DNA of 64,000 bases from Chitinophaga sp. Ak27 (GTDB taxonomy: Bacteria; Bacteroidota; Bacteroidia; Chitinophagales; Chitinophagaceae), in assembly GCF_012726295.1 (NCBI RefSeq), contig NZ_JABAOB010000004.1, positions 310,001 through 374,000 on the forward strand. Reading direction: 5' to 3'. Shown here in pieces: positions 53,153 through 63,129 of this stretch; within the stretch, counting starts at the first letter, position 1; every line of letters begins with the position of its first letter. The position numbers and the translations under genes were made by a program. The notes beneath the pieces were generated by a model. That model worked only from the letters and a program-made list of their open reading frames with translations. It made no database searches and was not told the origin of the DNA.

Positions 53153-54364
53153 TTACAACACCAGGTCAGGATTACCCGGACCAAAATGTTTCAGCATTAC
53201 AATAGGATCGGTGGCGGAGGTGTTTATAATTTTTACCCCGGCCGTCGCTGCCGCCTCACTGACAAAATACTCATCATGGGTCAGCTGTCCATAGCGGATC
53301 AGGGAAGGAGTTTCAATATCCCATACGCCCATCGTGCCATGTCCCTGCATCATGATCATGCCATAGGCTGCGCTGTCTTTGATTACCACTGTGGCGCCCG
53401 GCGCTATGGTCAGCTCTTTGGCGCTGAAAGCAGCCGATTTATAACATACCCAATTTTCCGTATAACCTTCCCCGTTAGCAGCCAGTTTGGGCGGCATAAA
53501 ACGGTTTTGGAACTGATTGGGATCAACATTCAGTTCCCAGTCAATCACGTCCATGAGCGCGTCATAGTCGCCTATGTTTTCCTTCGGAGTGCCGTTCCAG
53601 AGCAATACTTCAGGCACAATCGCCTCATTTACGAGCGACTGGTACATAGCAAATACGTCGGAAGCTTTTTGTGGTTCGTAGGTACATAAGCTACCGGGCG
53701 CATGTAATAAGCCAGGCGGTACATCCCAGCCTGTGCCGGGTTCCAGGCGATATGCCTGTGAGTAGTTGGTGATTTTATTATCGCCTTTGGTGAAGTTCAC
53801 CAGGCATTCCCTGATCTGTTCACGGCTGGTACCGGGAGCAATACCCATGAAGGTATAAGGGAAGTCGCCCCCGTGATTATTCAGCTGCGGGGGGAAATAG
53901 TAGGCTTCCGGTTTGCCGGCCTGGCCTATCAGCGCCGCTTTTTCATCGTTGTGATGTATGTGATGGGGCAGTGGTCCCATGTTATCGAAGAACTTGGAAT
54001 ACATAGGCCAGGCGCCATATTCGTTCCATAACCGTTTTCCGATCAGCTGGTCTTTTAACTCACTGATGGCATCTTTCAACAGGAACTGCCGCGTATTTTG
54101 ACCATCCTGCCACACCACCATGCTTAATCCTTCATTTTCGCCGGTTAACGGGCCGTTCTTGGCTGGGGTGGTGGATGACAGCCAACGCTCATCGATGCCG
54201 CCACGTTCGCCGCCCAGGACGTAATAATCGTCGGGATGTAATTTAATCCTGCGTCCGGGTACACAAAACGACCGGGGCACCCAGGTAGGCGCTAAGCGAA
54301 GAATACCTTGTCCCTGTTCAAGCGCTTTTTCGGCGAAACTTATTTTTTCCTTTGCTTCAATCAT
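53153..54364 (-). CDS. Cupin-fold protein, mannose-6-phosphate-isomerase-like
   Basis: A 403-residue cytoplasmic protein with no signal peptide. The cupin metal site is visible as LPHHIHHNDEKA followed by GKPEAYYFPPQ, and a second cupin-like half carries GTGWDVPPGLLHAPGSLC. Two cupin domains in one chain are usual for sugar isomerases of the PMI fold. The exact reaction is unknown. It is 10 bp after the DUF4432 gene and part of the sugar operon. Confidence 0.7.
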   Translation of the reverse strand: MIEAKEKISFAEKALEQGQGILRLAPTWVPRSFCVPGRRIKLHPDDYYVLGGERGGIDERWLSSTTPAKNGPLTGENEGLSMVVWQDGQNTRQFLLKDAISELKDQLIGKRLWNEYGAWPMYSKFFDNMGPLPHHIHHNDEKAALIGQAGKPEAYYFPPQLNNHGGDFPYTFMGIAPGTSREQIRECLVNFTKGDNKITNYSQAYRLEPGTGWDVPPGLLHAPGSLCTYEPQKASDVFAMYQSLVNEAIVPEVLLWNGTPKENIGDYDALMDVIDWELNVDPNQFQNRFMPPKLAANGEGYTENWVCYKSAAFSAKELTIAPGATVVIKDSAAYGMIMMQGHGTMGVWDIETPSLIRYGQLTHDEYFVSEAAATAGVKIINTSATDPIVMLKHFGPGNPDLVL

Positions 54365-54374
54365 GTGTCGTGAT

Positions 54375-55436
54375 TTAAAGATCAGTGAGAAATTGTTTTA
54401 TCGTTGCTTCGGTATGCCATACATCCAGTTCCAGGTCATACCGCCGGCTTTTGCCGGGTTCGAGAAATAATAGGGTCCCTTCCCGGCGGGCTTTGGCCTG
54501 GCCGGTAGGGGGATGGGTACCGGGTTCCAGTCCCATCACATATTCGCCTTTACCCCAGTGTTGCCAGTTGGTAAGCACCGGCAGCTGCGCTTTTTTGAAG
54601 CGCAGGGATACCGCCAGCGGCAGGCGGGCATTGTGTACACCGCAGGTACACCAGCCCTTTGCATCTGCTTCAGGGTCGATGATCGCGGCTTCTTCTCCGC
54701 CGCCAGCGTGGCTATCCAGTGGCGCCATTCCCTTTTTATAATTATGGGTGTTATTGAAAATATGATCAGGATTGCCTGCCCTGGAAGTCCAGCTGCCTTT
54801 CCACAAAATATCGGCGCCTTCGTCTACCAGCGGCCAGCCAAAGTTGAAGTGATACAACAACATATGTGGTACAGTCGTATTACCGCGATTAATTACTTCG
54901 TCCTGTACACGAATGCCCGCAATACCCAACGTCCCGGAAATGGTTCGTTTCAGCCATAGCTGCGGACCTAACGCCTGTACCTGGGATATAATACCGGTAA
55001 TGCTCATATCGAAATTACCGGCTACAGGATCTGGCTGTATAATGGAAATGATTTCTGCCGGTGTATTGCTGATAGGACCATGCAGGCCACGTTCTCCATA
55101 TTCATCGGTTTCCGGTCCGCCTACATGCATCAGCCCACAGGTGGTCATCAATCCACCACCAAAGGTTTGGAGCCAGTCCAAACCTTTGTCTGTTAATCTT
55201 TGCGGCGGTATCACCCCGCCATGGCTCAGCCAGGCGAGGCTATGTTGTTGGTAAAAGGCATCCGCGATATCCATGGCCCGGTCCAGCACCACTTTATAAC
55301 GCAAGCCGGTGCCGGTATTGATCCAGGCGATACGGGTGCCCCTGCCGGGACCATTGTCCAATACCGCCGTTTCAATACCACCCAACTGTAAATGGTTGGA
55401 TATTTTATGAAGCCATGGTTGAGGTGATGAGGTCAT
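54375..55436 (-). CDS. DUF4432 aldose-1-epimerase-like protein
   Basis: A 353-residue cytoplasmic protein of the galactose mutarotase fold. Marks are LGGIETAVLDNGPGRGTRIA, VVLDRAMDIADAFY, GGGLMTTCGLMHVGGPETDE and the metal/acid-base region LLYHFNFGWPLVDEGADIL. DUF4432 proteins are believed to act as sugar epimerases or mutarotases on unusual sugars. Its 11-bp spacing from the cytochrome gene shows co-transcription. Confidence 0.85.
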   Translation of the reverse strand: MTSSPQPWLHKISNHLQLGGIETAVLDNGPGRGTRIAWINTGTGLRYKVVLDRAMDIADAFYQQHSLAWLSHGGVIPPQRLTDKGLDWLQTFGGGLMTTCGLMHVGGPETDEYGERGLHGPISNTPAEIISIIQPDPVAGNFDMSITGIISQVQALGPQLWLKRTISGTLGIAGIRVQDEVINRGNTTVPHMLLYHFNFGWPLVDEGADILWKGSWTSRAGNPDHIFNNTHNYKKGMAPLDSHAGGGEEAAIIDPEADAKGWCTCGVHNARLPLAVSLRFKKAQLPVLTNWQHWGKGEYVMGLEPGTHPPTGQAKARREGTLLFLEPGKSRRYDLELDVWHTEATIKQFLTDL

Positions 55437-55447
55437 CCGCGCGTGGT

Positions 55448-58150
55448 TTATTTTTTTGAAAGTTCTACCGGGTGTTTTGCAGGTAGAAAGACAGAATCAG
55501 ATTTATTGCCGCCTGCTTTGAGGTATGCAATGAGGTCCCTCAATTCCTCTTCGTTCAGGCGGTTAATTAGTCCCGGCAACATCACCGATACGGTAGATGC
55601 TTTTGTGCCGGCTACCTCTTTCTTCGGCAGCTCACGTACTTCCTGTGGTGCAAAAGGATTCTGGGAAATAACGTATTTGTCTTTATCCTGGCTCACCAGT
55701 CGCCCTAATACGGAACCGCCGTTTTTCAGGGAAAATACGGTAGCGGCATATTGGTCTGAAATAGTTTTGCTTGGATCGATGATCGCTTCGAGGATATCCT
55801 TGGTAGAAAAGCGGGTGCCCAGCTGTGTCAGATCCGGACCAGCCACACCACCTTCACCGCGCATGCCATGGCAGGAGCTGCACAAAGCGGTGGCAAACAT
55901 AGCGCGGCCCTGTTCAAAGTTGCGATTTGTTAAGCCGCTGTCTACTACTTTCACTGCTTCCTCCACGGTCCAGCGCCTGCCCGGCCCTTTCGGCTGCGGA
56001 AAGCCCTGAGCCAGGTTGCCATTGCTGTTGAGCAGCGAATCACCGGATACCTGGTTGAAGTGCGCGTACTCGCTTTTCGGAAGGTTGTCCAGCGCATTTT
56101 TCCTGGCATTATTGATAAACCCAATGAAACTATGGCCTCCTTTAAACGTGAAGGCATGGTAGAACCACTGGAAATATTGTTCGCGTAAGGCTGGTGTCCA
56201 GCCGTTTTTAGCCTGGCTTAATACGGTGGCATACCAGGTTTGTTGTAACGGAGGCATTTTGGAGAGCATACCTGCGATGTCGAGTCCATACTGCGGGTTA
56301 CGCAAAATCAGGTCGGCCGATTGCATGGCGGTTTTCTGTGCAGCGGTATCATCTTTTGCTACTGCCAGCAAAGCCATGGTTTTTTCTACGGATTTAGGTG
56401 CATCCAGGTACACCAGCACCTTGCTCAGGGAACGGTTCAGGTCATTGTTACTGGCAGGATACTGTGGATCGAGGTAGGCGGCCACCTGTCCGGCTAACGT
56501 AGCATCAGGTTTACCCATGCGTACGAAAACCAGCTCAAATGCACGGAGCAGATCAATCTGCTGGGAAGGCGATAACTGTGCATAGTTGATGGTCATCAGT
56601 TGCGGCAGCAGTATTTTCTTTACATCTTCCTTACCCTGACGGGCCAGTGCAATGCTTCCCTGGATGAGTGTTTCCGGATCTTTCTCCTGCAATACTTTAT
56701 TTTGCCACTGGCTAACGGGTTGATTTTCTATGGCAATCCTGGCGGCAAAACGAATAAAGCGGTCGTTGTCTTTCAGGTATGGCCAGGCAAAATCTACTGC
56801 GCCCGCTTTGGGGCCGCCATGAAAGGCTTCCAGCTGTTTGCGTATATTGGCGCCGGCAGTAGGCGCAGTTACCGGCAACGGATCGTTGCTTTCCTTGTTG
56901 TCTTTGTAGTATACACGGTACAGATCTGATTCCAGCCGGCGTCCACCGGTGAGGAAGTACAGTGCGCCATCCGGACCAATAGCGCCATCGGTAAGTGGTA
57001 GCGGGGAACCGGACAGGAATTCTTCGGCACTGGCTTTATAAGATGCGCCGTCGGGCTGCAGCTGGATAGCATAGATGATGCCGAAGCTCCAGTCAAACGC
57101 AAACAACGATTTACGGTACTTCTCCGGGAAACGCGCCTTGCCACCGTAAATCAGGTTGGTGGGAGAGCCCTGGCCGATATTCAGTAACGGAGGCAGGTTA
57201 TCCGGATAGGCCGGTGACCATTTTTCAGTACCTGGGCGCCAGCCATATTCACTGCCACTGGTAACATGGCAGATACGGGTGGGTCGATACCACGGTGTTC
57301 CAAAATCCCACTCCATGTCAGAATCATAGGTGAACATATCCCCATTATCATTGAATGTAAGATCGAACGGGTTGCGGTAACCGGAGCTGATCAGCTCCCA
57401 GTTGGTGCCAGTGGAATCGAGGTGCGCTATCCATCCGCCATGCGTATTTACCGTATTATCATGACCGTTAGGATCCTTAATAAAAGGAAATACGTTGTCG
57501 ATATTCCAGGAAGGCGGCACCTTATAGTTATTCATCTCCGGTATTTTGGTGAAATTACCGGCGATCACATAAATGGATTTTTTGTCCGGAGAAAGAACAA
57601 TGCTGTGCGGGCCATGTTCTCCTTCTCCTTCCAGTGCCTTTATCAGCGTGATTTTGTCGAACTGGTCATCGCCATCGGTATCCTGCAGGCGATACAAGCC
57701 ACTGCCTTTATTGAAGCGGTCGTCGCTGTTGTGGTTTACCATTACATACAGGCTGTTGAAAGCATATAGCAGTCCCTGTGCATAGCCCATCGCTACCTTT
57801 TGGGTAGAGGTATCGCCACCGATAATGAGCTTTTCAATTTTCAGCTTGGCGGAGTCTTCTCCTACGGCAGGCAACTGTAGCCGGTACAGGTAGCCGTATT
57901 GATCCGATACAATCATGCGGCCCTTGTCGTCGAATGTCATGGATACCCAGGACCCCTGCTTGTTATCGCCGGGGCTATACAGCCGTTCTGCTTTAAAATT
58001 GTCAGGTAATTTCAAAGCATCAATTTTCCGGTTGCCGGTTTCTTTGTTTTTTGACGTTGAGTCGTTGCCGTTATTGCAGGCCACAGCTGCTATTACAACA
58101 GTGGAAATAAGCGCCAGTAGCCTGAATGGTTTTTTGCGTAACGTGGTCAT
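55448..58150 (-). CDS. Beta-propeller / HEAT-like / cytochrome c lipoprotein
   Basis: A 900-residue lipoprotein (lipobox VIAAVACNNG). About 400 N-terminal residues form a propeller like membrane-bound dehydrogenase or PVC-type proteins (GSWVSMTFDDKGRMIVSDQ, EGEHGPHSIVLSPDKKSIYV, SGYRNPFDLTFNDNGD). A helical repeat region follows, then one C-terminal cytochrome c with C757-S-S-C-H761 and G-P-D-L. It may oxidise sugars or pass electrons from a sugar oxidation, which suits an oxidative glycoside pathway. PQQ or other cofactor binding cannot be read from the sequence. Confidence 0.83.
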   Translation of the reverse strand: MTTLRKKPFRLLALISTVVIAAVACNNGNDSTSKNKETGNRKIDALKLPDNFKAERLYSPGDNKQGSWVSMTFDDKGRMIVSDQYGYLYRLQLPAVGEDSAKLKIEKLIIGGDTSTQKVAMGYAQGLLYAFNSLYVMVNHNSDDRFNKGSGLYRLQDTDGDDQFDKITLIKALEGEGEHGPHSIVLSPDKKSIYVIAGNFTKIPEMNNYKVPPSWNIDNVFPFIKDPNGHDNTVNTHGGWIAHLDSTGTNWELISSGYRNPFDLTFNDNGDMFTYDSDMEWDFGTPWYRPTRICHVTSGSEYGWRPGTEKWSPAYPDNLPPLLNIGQGSPTNLIYGGKARFPEKYRKSLFAFDWSFGIIYAIQLQPDGASYKASAEEFLSGSPLPLTDGAIGPDGALYFLTGGRRLESDLYRVYYKDNKESNDPLPVTAPTAGANIRKQLEAFHGGPKAGAVDFAWPYLKDNDRFIRFAARIAIENQPVSQWQNKVLQEKDPETLIQGSIALARQGKEDVKKILLPQLMTINYAQLSPSQQIDLLRAFELVFVRMGKPDATLAGQVAAYLDPQYPASNNDLNRSLSKVLVYLDAPKSVEKTMALLAVAKDDTAAQKTAMQSADLILRNPQYGLDIAGMLSKMPPLQQTWYATVLSQAKNGWTPALREQYFQWFYHAFTFKGGHSFIGFINNARKNALDNLPKSEYAHFNQVSGDSLLNSNGNLAQGFPQPKGPGRRWTVEEAVKVVDSGLTNRNFEQGRAMFATALCSSCHGMRGEGGVAGPDLTQLGTRFSTKDILEAIIDPSKTISDQYAATVFSLKNGGSVLGRLVSQDKDKYVISQNPFAPQEVRELPKKEVAGTKASTVSVMLPGLINRLNEEELRDLIAYLKAGGNKSDSVFLPAKHPVELSKK

Positions 58151-58256
58151 AAATATTTACTTGAATATGTTCCTGAGTTGATACTGCCTGTATGGGTCTT
58201 CCGTTGACTATAGCTGTAGTAATATAGTAAACGTTTCTGCCTTTTTCTAGTTTTTT

Positions 58257-59738
58257 TTACCAACCTTGATTCTGATCAAATTTATTCAGTCGCACTTCTC
58301 TTTCAGGAATCGGATACAATAACTGGAACGGCTGTATGTTATAAGAAGCAGGGCTCAGCCTGGATAAACGTTTCTTTTCTTCGATACCATGCGCGGTCAT
58401 TACTGAGATGGCCTTACCGGTGCGCAGCAGCTGGTACCAGCGTTGATCTTCAAACGCCAGCTCTACCCGTTGTTCATGAAATACGGTATCGCGGAAGGCC
58501 GCCTGGCTCAGAGCCGGTAGCGGATCCAGGCCGGCACGTTTGCGCACGGGATTAATATACTGCAGTGGATCACCGTTGCCGGTTTCATTCACCGCTTCTG
58601 CCAGCATCAATAATACCTGTGCATAACGGTACACCGGCCAGTTTTCGTTAGACCGTCCATCTAATGCATAAGGCGGATGATAGAATTTTTTAATTAACGG
58701 CAGCTTACCACCGAAAGCCACGGACTCAGCAAATGCGGCGTTGGTGGGACTGTCGTACATATAGATGGAAGCATCCTTTCTTTTGTCTTTAGCTTCATAA
58801 GCGTTTACAATGCTGGGGGTAGGAATGTTGTTGCCGCCCAGGTTACCGTTGAAGCCCGTGAGATCTTTCTTGCCGTTGCGTGGCCCGAAAGTAAAAATGA
58901 AGTTGCTGCTTTCTGTTTCCAGTCCTGCATTATACTGCACGGCAAAAACAGATTCTGAATTATTTTTCTTAGCCGGATCAAAATTGTCTGCATAATTATC
59001 TACCAGCGAATAATTCAATGTAAGCACCTGTTGCAGGGTGGTTACCGCCTTGGCATACTCTTTCCTGGTGAGATATACATCGCCCAGCAGCGTCAGCGCA
59101 GCACCCTTGGTAGCTCTTCCTGTTTCGCTGGAGGCATAGGTGGCAGGCAGTCCCGCGGCGGCATCGGTAGCATCGGCAATGAGCTGTGTATATACTTCTT
59201 CTACGCTGGCACGCTTGGGAGTGGAAGCCTCTTCCGGGCTGGCTACTTCTTTCACCAGCAAGGGCACTGCTCCGAAAAGGCGTACCAGGTGAAAGTAATA
59301 GAGCGCCCGGAGGAATTTGGCTTCGCCGAGGTACTGTTGTTTAGTTGCGTCGTTAGCAAATTTGACGTTATCAATACGGCTAATGATGACGTTGGATTGC
59401 TGTATATTTCTATATAGTTGTGCCCAGGTATTATTCACGTAGTTATTGCTGGCGGTGATCAGGAACTCGTCTATCTCTTCCCTTTGCTGCGCGCCGCGAT
59501 CACTTTCATCGTACTGATAGTTGGTATTGTCTGACCGCATTTCTGCCATGGCCCAGTAGTCGCTCTTGTACAGGTCCTGCAGCACGCCATAACAGCCATT
59601 TACTGCACGCAGCACCTGCGCCTCTGAAGTATAATAGTTGGATCCGCTGGAGAAAGAGTTCGGTTTTACATCGAGCATGCTGTTACAGCCATTCATGGCA
59701 ATCGCCAGGAGCGCGATTAATGATATTTTAGTTTTCAT
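58257..59738 (-). CDS. SusD/RagB family outer membrane lipoprotein of the long PUL
   Basis: A 493-residue lipoprotein (lipobox IAMNGCNSM). TPR scaffold block GEAKFLRALYYFHLVRLFG, YAQVLLMLAEAVNETG, and the terminal EQRVELAFEDQRWYQLLR block identify SusD. It captures the substrate for the SusC encoded 24 bp upstream. It is followed after 106 bp by the cytochrome gene, and an operon border or internal promoter could lie in that gap. Confidence 0.93.
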   Translation of the reverse strand: MKTKISLIALLAIAMNGCNSMLDVKPNSFSSGSNYYTSEAQVLRAVNGCYGVLQDLYKSDYWAMAEMRSDNTNYQYDESDRGAQQREEIDEFLITASNNYVNNTWAQLYRNIQQSNVIISRIDNVKFANDATKQQYLGEAKFLRALYYFHLVRLFGAVPLLVKEVASPEEASTPKRASVEEVYTQLIADATDAAAGLPATYASSETGRATKGAALTLLGDVYLTRKEYAKAVTTLQQVLTLNYSLVDNYADNFDPAKKNNSESVFAVQYNAGLETESSNFIFTFGPRNGKKDLTGFNGNLGGNNIPTPSIVNAYEAKDKRKDASIYMYDSPTNAAFAESVAFGGKLPLIKKFYHPPYALDGRSNENWPVYRYAQVLLMLAEAVNETGNGDPLQYINPVRKRAGLDPLPALSQAAFRDTVFHEQRVELAFEDQRWYQLLRTGKAISVMTAHGIEEKKRLSRLSPASYNIQPFQLLYPIPEREVRLNKFDQNQGW

Positions 59739-59762
59739 GTTGCTATGCTTTTAGAGGCTGAA

Positions 59763-62700
59763 TTAAAAAGAGAGGTTGGCGCCGAGTGAGTAAATTCTTG
59801 GCACAGGATAGTTGGAATAGTCTATACCCGGTACCAGTGCGCCACTGCCGCCCTTGCCCAGGTAGTTGGTCACTTCCGGATTGCCGCTGTATTTGGTAAA
59901 CAGGATGGCATTTTGCACACTTACATATAAGCGGGCGCTTTGTACAAATCCGAATTTTGGAAAGCTGTATCCAAGCGTGATGTTTTTTATCCAGGCGTAG
60001 TTGTTCTTTTCTACTGTCAGGGAGCTTACATCGCGGTACATCACACGGCCACGTCCGGAGCCATTGGTGGTTGGCACTTTGCCGTTGCCTGGATTTGATT
60101 CAGATCTCCAGCGGTTAGCTACATCTTTCCGCACGTTAAATACACCATCTATATTGCCATTGTAGTCATTCGTGGCGTGTAAGCGGTCGGCTCCCATAGA
60201 ACCTACTACCAGCACCCGCAGGTCCCATTTTTTATAAGAGAAGGTATTGGTCATGCCCCAGTTAAAGTCGGGATACGGATTGCCGATGATAGCGAAATCC
60301 TCCCGGGGATTAATCACCCCGTTGCCGTTGATATCTTTAAACCGGATATTACCCGGGATAGCGCCGGGGAAGGCAGGGCCTTTATCTACTTCTGCCTGGT
60401 TTTGATAAATACCGTCAAATACATATCCATACAGCATGGCCAGTGGTTTGCCTACTACACTGATGTTGGTAGGATTACCCTCGCTGCTGTTGCCGGAGTA
60501 AATAGGCGCATTGTCTTTACCCAGTGCCAGCACTTTGTTGCGGTTAAAGGCGATATTGAAGTTGGTGTTCCAGGTAAGCGATTTGGTTTCTATGTTCCGG
60601 GAGCTAATGCCAATTTCAAGACCCCTGTTTTCCATATCGCCTTTGTTTTCTGTTACGTTGCCAAAGCCGCTGGACTGCGGAATTTCTACGTTCAGCAACA
60701 GTTCCTGGGTATTTCTTTTATAGGCATCGATGGTGAGGTAGAGGCGGTCTTTCAGCAATCCAACGTCAACGCCTATATTTAGTTCTTTCATTTTTTCCCA
60801 GCCCAGGTTGGGGTTGCCGAGCGAGTTCATCACGCGACCGCCGGCCAGTGCGCCACCGAGTACATAATCACTGGTACCGATATTGCTCATGTAAGAGTAG
60901 TTGCCAATATTAAAGTTACCGGTAAATCCATAGGAGGCCCTTACTTTCAGATCGCTGATGATGCGGGAAGACTTCATGAATTCTTCCTGTGATAGGCGCC
61001 ATCCTAGCGCTACAGAAGGAAATGTGCCCCAGCGGTTGTTGGCGCCGAACCGGGATGAACCATCTGATCTGACAGTAGCGGTCACCAGGTATTTGTCCTT
61101 GTACGCGTAGTTAACCCTTGCAAGATATGACAGTAGGGCCCATTCTGTTTTGTCGGTACCGCCGGTGATGGTAGCAGCGGCGTTTAATGTTTTGATATCA
61201 TCGTCCGGATAGTTGGCCCCGTTAAAGCCGGCATAATTTTCTTTCTGTGATTGTACGGTATATCCCAGCAAACCGGTAAAGGCATGACCATTGCTGGTAT
61301 TGTACTGGTAAGTAAGCGTGTTTTCATTCAGCCAGTTCAGGTAGTTACCGCTGGAGTAGTTGCCACTGGGGATACTGGGAGGTGCTGCGTTTGTATTGCC
61401 AATGGTGGAAGGCCGGAAGTACTCTGCACTACCTTCCTGGTAGTCGACGTTGAAGGTGGACTTAAATTTCAGATTCTTAATAATTTCATATTCACCGTAA
61501 GTATTGAACAGTATACGGGTGCTTTTAGACCGGTTCACAATTTCATTGAGCATCATTACCGGGTTGGGTAAACCGAAAGTACCCGGACTTTGTATGAAGG
61601 CGTTATAGCTGCCGTCTTTATTATAGATAGGTTCTATGGGGCTGGCAATGCCGAATACGCCGTCGCGGCCTTCGCCGTTGGTGCCGCCTTTGCGGGTGGT
61701 GTAGGAGGGGGCTACATTAAACCCTATTTTAAACCGGTCGGAGAGGCTGGCATCTACATTGGCCCTGACAGAATAGCGCTGGTAACCGGAATTGATGATC
61801 ACACCATCCTGGTTGAAGTAACCGGCAGATACATAGGTTCTTATTTTGTCGTTACCACCGCTTACACTCAGGTTGATGTCTTGCATAGGTGCTACGCGGG
61901 TAATAGCATCAAACCAGTTGGTGCCTTCGCCAATCAGTTCAGGATGGCGATAAATTTCCGGGATGTCAGCATCGGTAGGTTCGCGATGTTCGGTGAAACG
62001 TATATTATCTTCGATCGATTCTTTCCTGAATTGCGCAAATTCCTGTCCATTCATCAGGTTAGGACGTCCCTTTTGCGGAATCCGCTGAGAGCCATAATTG
62101 GCGGAAAGCTGCACGGTGGGGATACCGGAGCTGCCTCTTTTGGTAGTAATGAGTACCACGCCATTTGCTCCCCTGGAACCGTAGATAGCAGTGGCAGATG
62201 CATCTTTCAATACCGCCATGGATTCGATGTCCTGGGGATTAATCGCATTCATAGGGTCTGATACCTGGTCGGAAGAGGAAGCCAGCGGGTAGCCATCTAC
62301 TACATATAGTGGCTGGCTGCCTGCGCCCACCGCACCGATACCACGTACCTGTACCTGCGGGCCGCCACCGGGAATACCATTGGAAGTACTGACCTGTATG
62401 CCGGCAATCTGTCCGGATAAAGCCTGGTCAGGACCTGCCACCGGCATGTCTTTTACATTTTTCATAGACACGATGCCTACGGATCCGGTAACGTCTTTTT
62501 TCTGTTGGGTACCATAGCCAACTACTACCACCTGGTTGAGCACTTTATTGCTCGGCTCCAGTTGCATGCTTATTTTAGTGCGGCTGCCCACCGCCACTGT
62601 TTTGGAAATGTACCCGATGATACTGAATACGAGTGAATCTGTGCTGGCGGCGGCAATGGTGTATCGGCCATTGGCATCGCTGAAAGTTCCCTGGCTGCTT

Positions 62701-62885
62701 CCTTTTACGCCGATAGTAACGCTGGGTAGCGGGGAATTGCTACCGGCGTCGGTAACCTGTCCGCTAATATTGCTTTTCTGCGCATAACTGTCGTACGCAC
62801 AACAAAACATGAATAACGAGAACGTTGCGCCAAAAGGTACGAAAATGAGTGGTCGTTTACGATAAAGGCTGAATGCTTTAATCAT
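59763..62885 (-). CDS. SusC/RagA family TonB-linked transporter of the long PUL
   Basis: A 1040-residue outer membrane transporter: signal peptide, carboxypeptidase-like domain (ISGQVTDAGSNSPLPSVTIG), plug with VVVGYGTQQKKDVTGSVGIV and a barrel ending RIYSLGANLSF. It opens the minus-strand run of eight genes down to 50077. There is no adjacent sigma/anti-sigma or hybrid two-component gene, so control probably works through the tandem repeats at 62957-62996. Confidence 0.93.
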   Translation of the reverse strand: MIKAFSLYRKRPLIFVPFGATFSLFMFCCAYDSYAQKSNISGQVTDAGSNSPLPSVTIGVKGSSQGTFSDANGRYTIAAASTDSLVFSIIGYISKTVAVGSRTKISMQLEPSNKVLNQVVVVGYGTQQKKDVTGSVGIVSMKNVKDMPVAGPDQALSGQIAGIQVSTSNGIPGGGPQVQVRGIGAVGAGSQPLYVVDGYPLASSSDQVSDPMNAINPQDIESMAVLKDASATAIYGSRGANGVVLITTKRGSSGIPTVQLSANYGSQRIPQKGRPNLMNGQEFAQFRKESIEDNIRFTEHREPTDADIPEIYRHPELIGEGTNWFDAITRVAPMQDINLSVSGGNDKIRTYVSAGYFNQDGVIINSGYQRYSVRANVDASLSDRFKIGFNVAPSYTTRKGGTNGEGRDGVFGIASPIEPIYNKDGSYNAFIQSPGTFGLPNPVMMLNEIVNRSKSTRILFNTYGEYEIIKNLKFKSTFNVDYQEGSAEYFRPSTIGNTNAAPPSIPSGNYSSGNYLNWLNENTLTYQYNTSNGHAFTGLLGYTVQSQKENYAGFNGANYPDDDIKTLNAAATITGGTDKTEWALLSYLARVNYAYKDKYLVTATVRSDGSSRFGANNRWGTFPSVALGWRLSQEEFMKSSRIISDLKVRASYGFTGNFNIGNYSYMSNIGTSDYVLGGALAGGRVMNSLGNPNLGWEKMKELNIGVDVGLLKDRLYLTIDAYKRNTQELLLNVEIPQSSGFGNVTENKGDMENRGLEIGISSRNIETKSLTWNTNFNIAFNRNKVLALGKDNAPIYSGNSSEGNPTNISVVGKPLAMLYGYVFDGIYQNQAEVDKGPAFPGAIPGNIRFKDINGNGVINPREDFAIIGNPYPDFNWGMTNTFSYKKWDLRVLVVGSMGADRLHATNDYNGNIDGVFNVRKDVANRWRSESNPGNGKVPTTNGSGRGRVMYRDVSSLTVEKNNYAWIKNITLGYSFPKFGFVQSARLYVSVQNAILFTKYSGNPEVTNYLGKGGSGALVPGIDYSNYPVPRIYSLGANLSF

Positions 62886-62956
62886 AACAAGTGGAATTTG
62901 TGGTGATGAAACGGCAATGATTTACGGAATCCAATTTAGTCGAAGAATAATACATT

Positions 62957-62996
62957 CCTGTCCTGTTGTGTCCTGTACTGTCCTGTACTGTCCTGT
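62957..62996. promoter_or_regulatory. 10-bp tandem repeat between divergent susC and SGNH genes
   Basis: Four units begin at 62961, 62971, 62981 and 62991: TCCTGTTGTG, TCCTGTACTG, TCCTGTACTG, TCCTGTATTC, preceded by a partial CCTG. The 10-bp period places the TCCTGT faces on one side of the helix. This is the pattern of a multi-site activator or repressor. It sits 72 bp before susC and 134 bp before the SGNH gene. Confidence 0.55.
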
Positions 62997-63129
62997 ATTC
63001 ATACCCCATTTTTAGAGGACTTTCGGATGAATGGCGTATGAAAAGCACAAAAAAAGCTTTAATTTTCGCTTCACTTATCCGATGTTAAGCATTGCAAACC
63101 GGAAGTATATCGCTTATAAAATCCGATCC

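Noticed and set aside
62957..62996. Tandem repeat considered as a CRISPR array
   Set aside because: The units are 10 bp with no unique spacers, and no cas gene is present.
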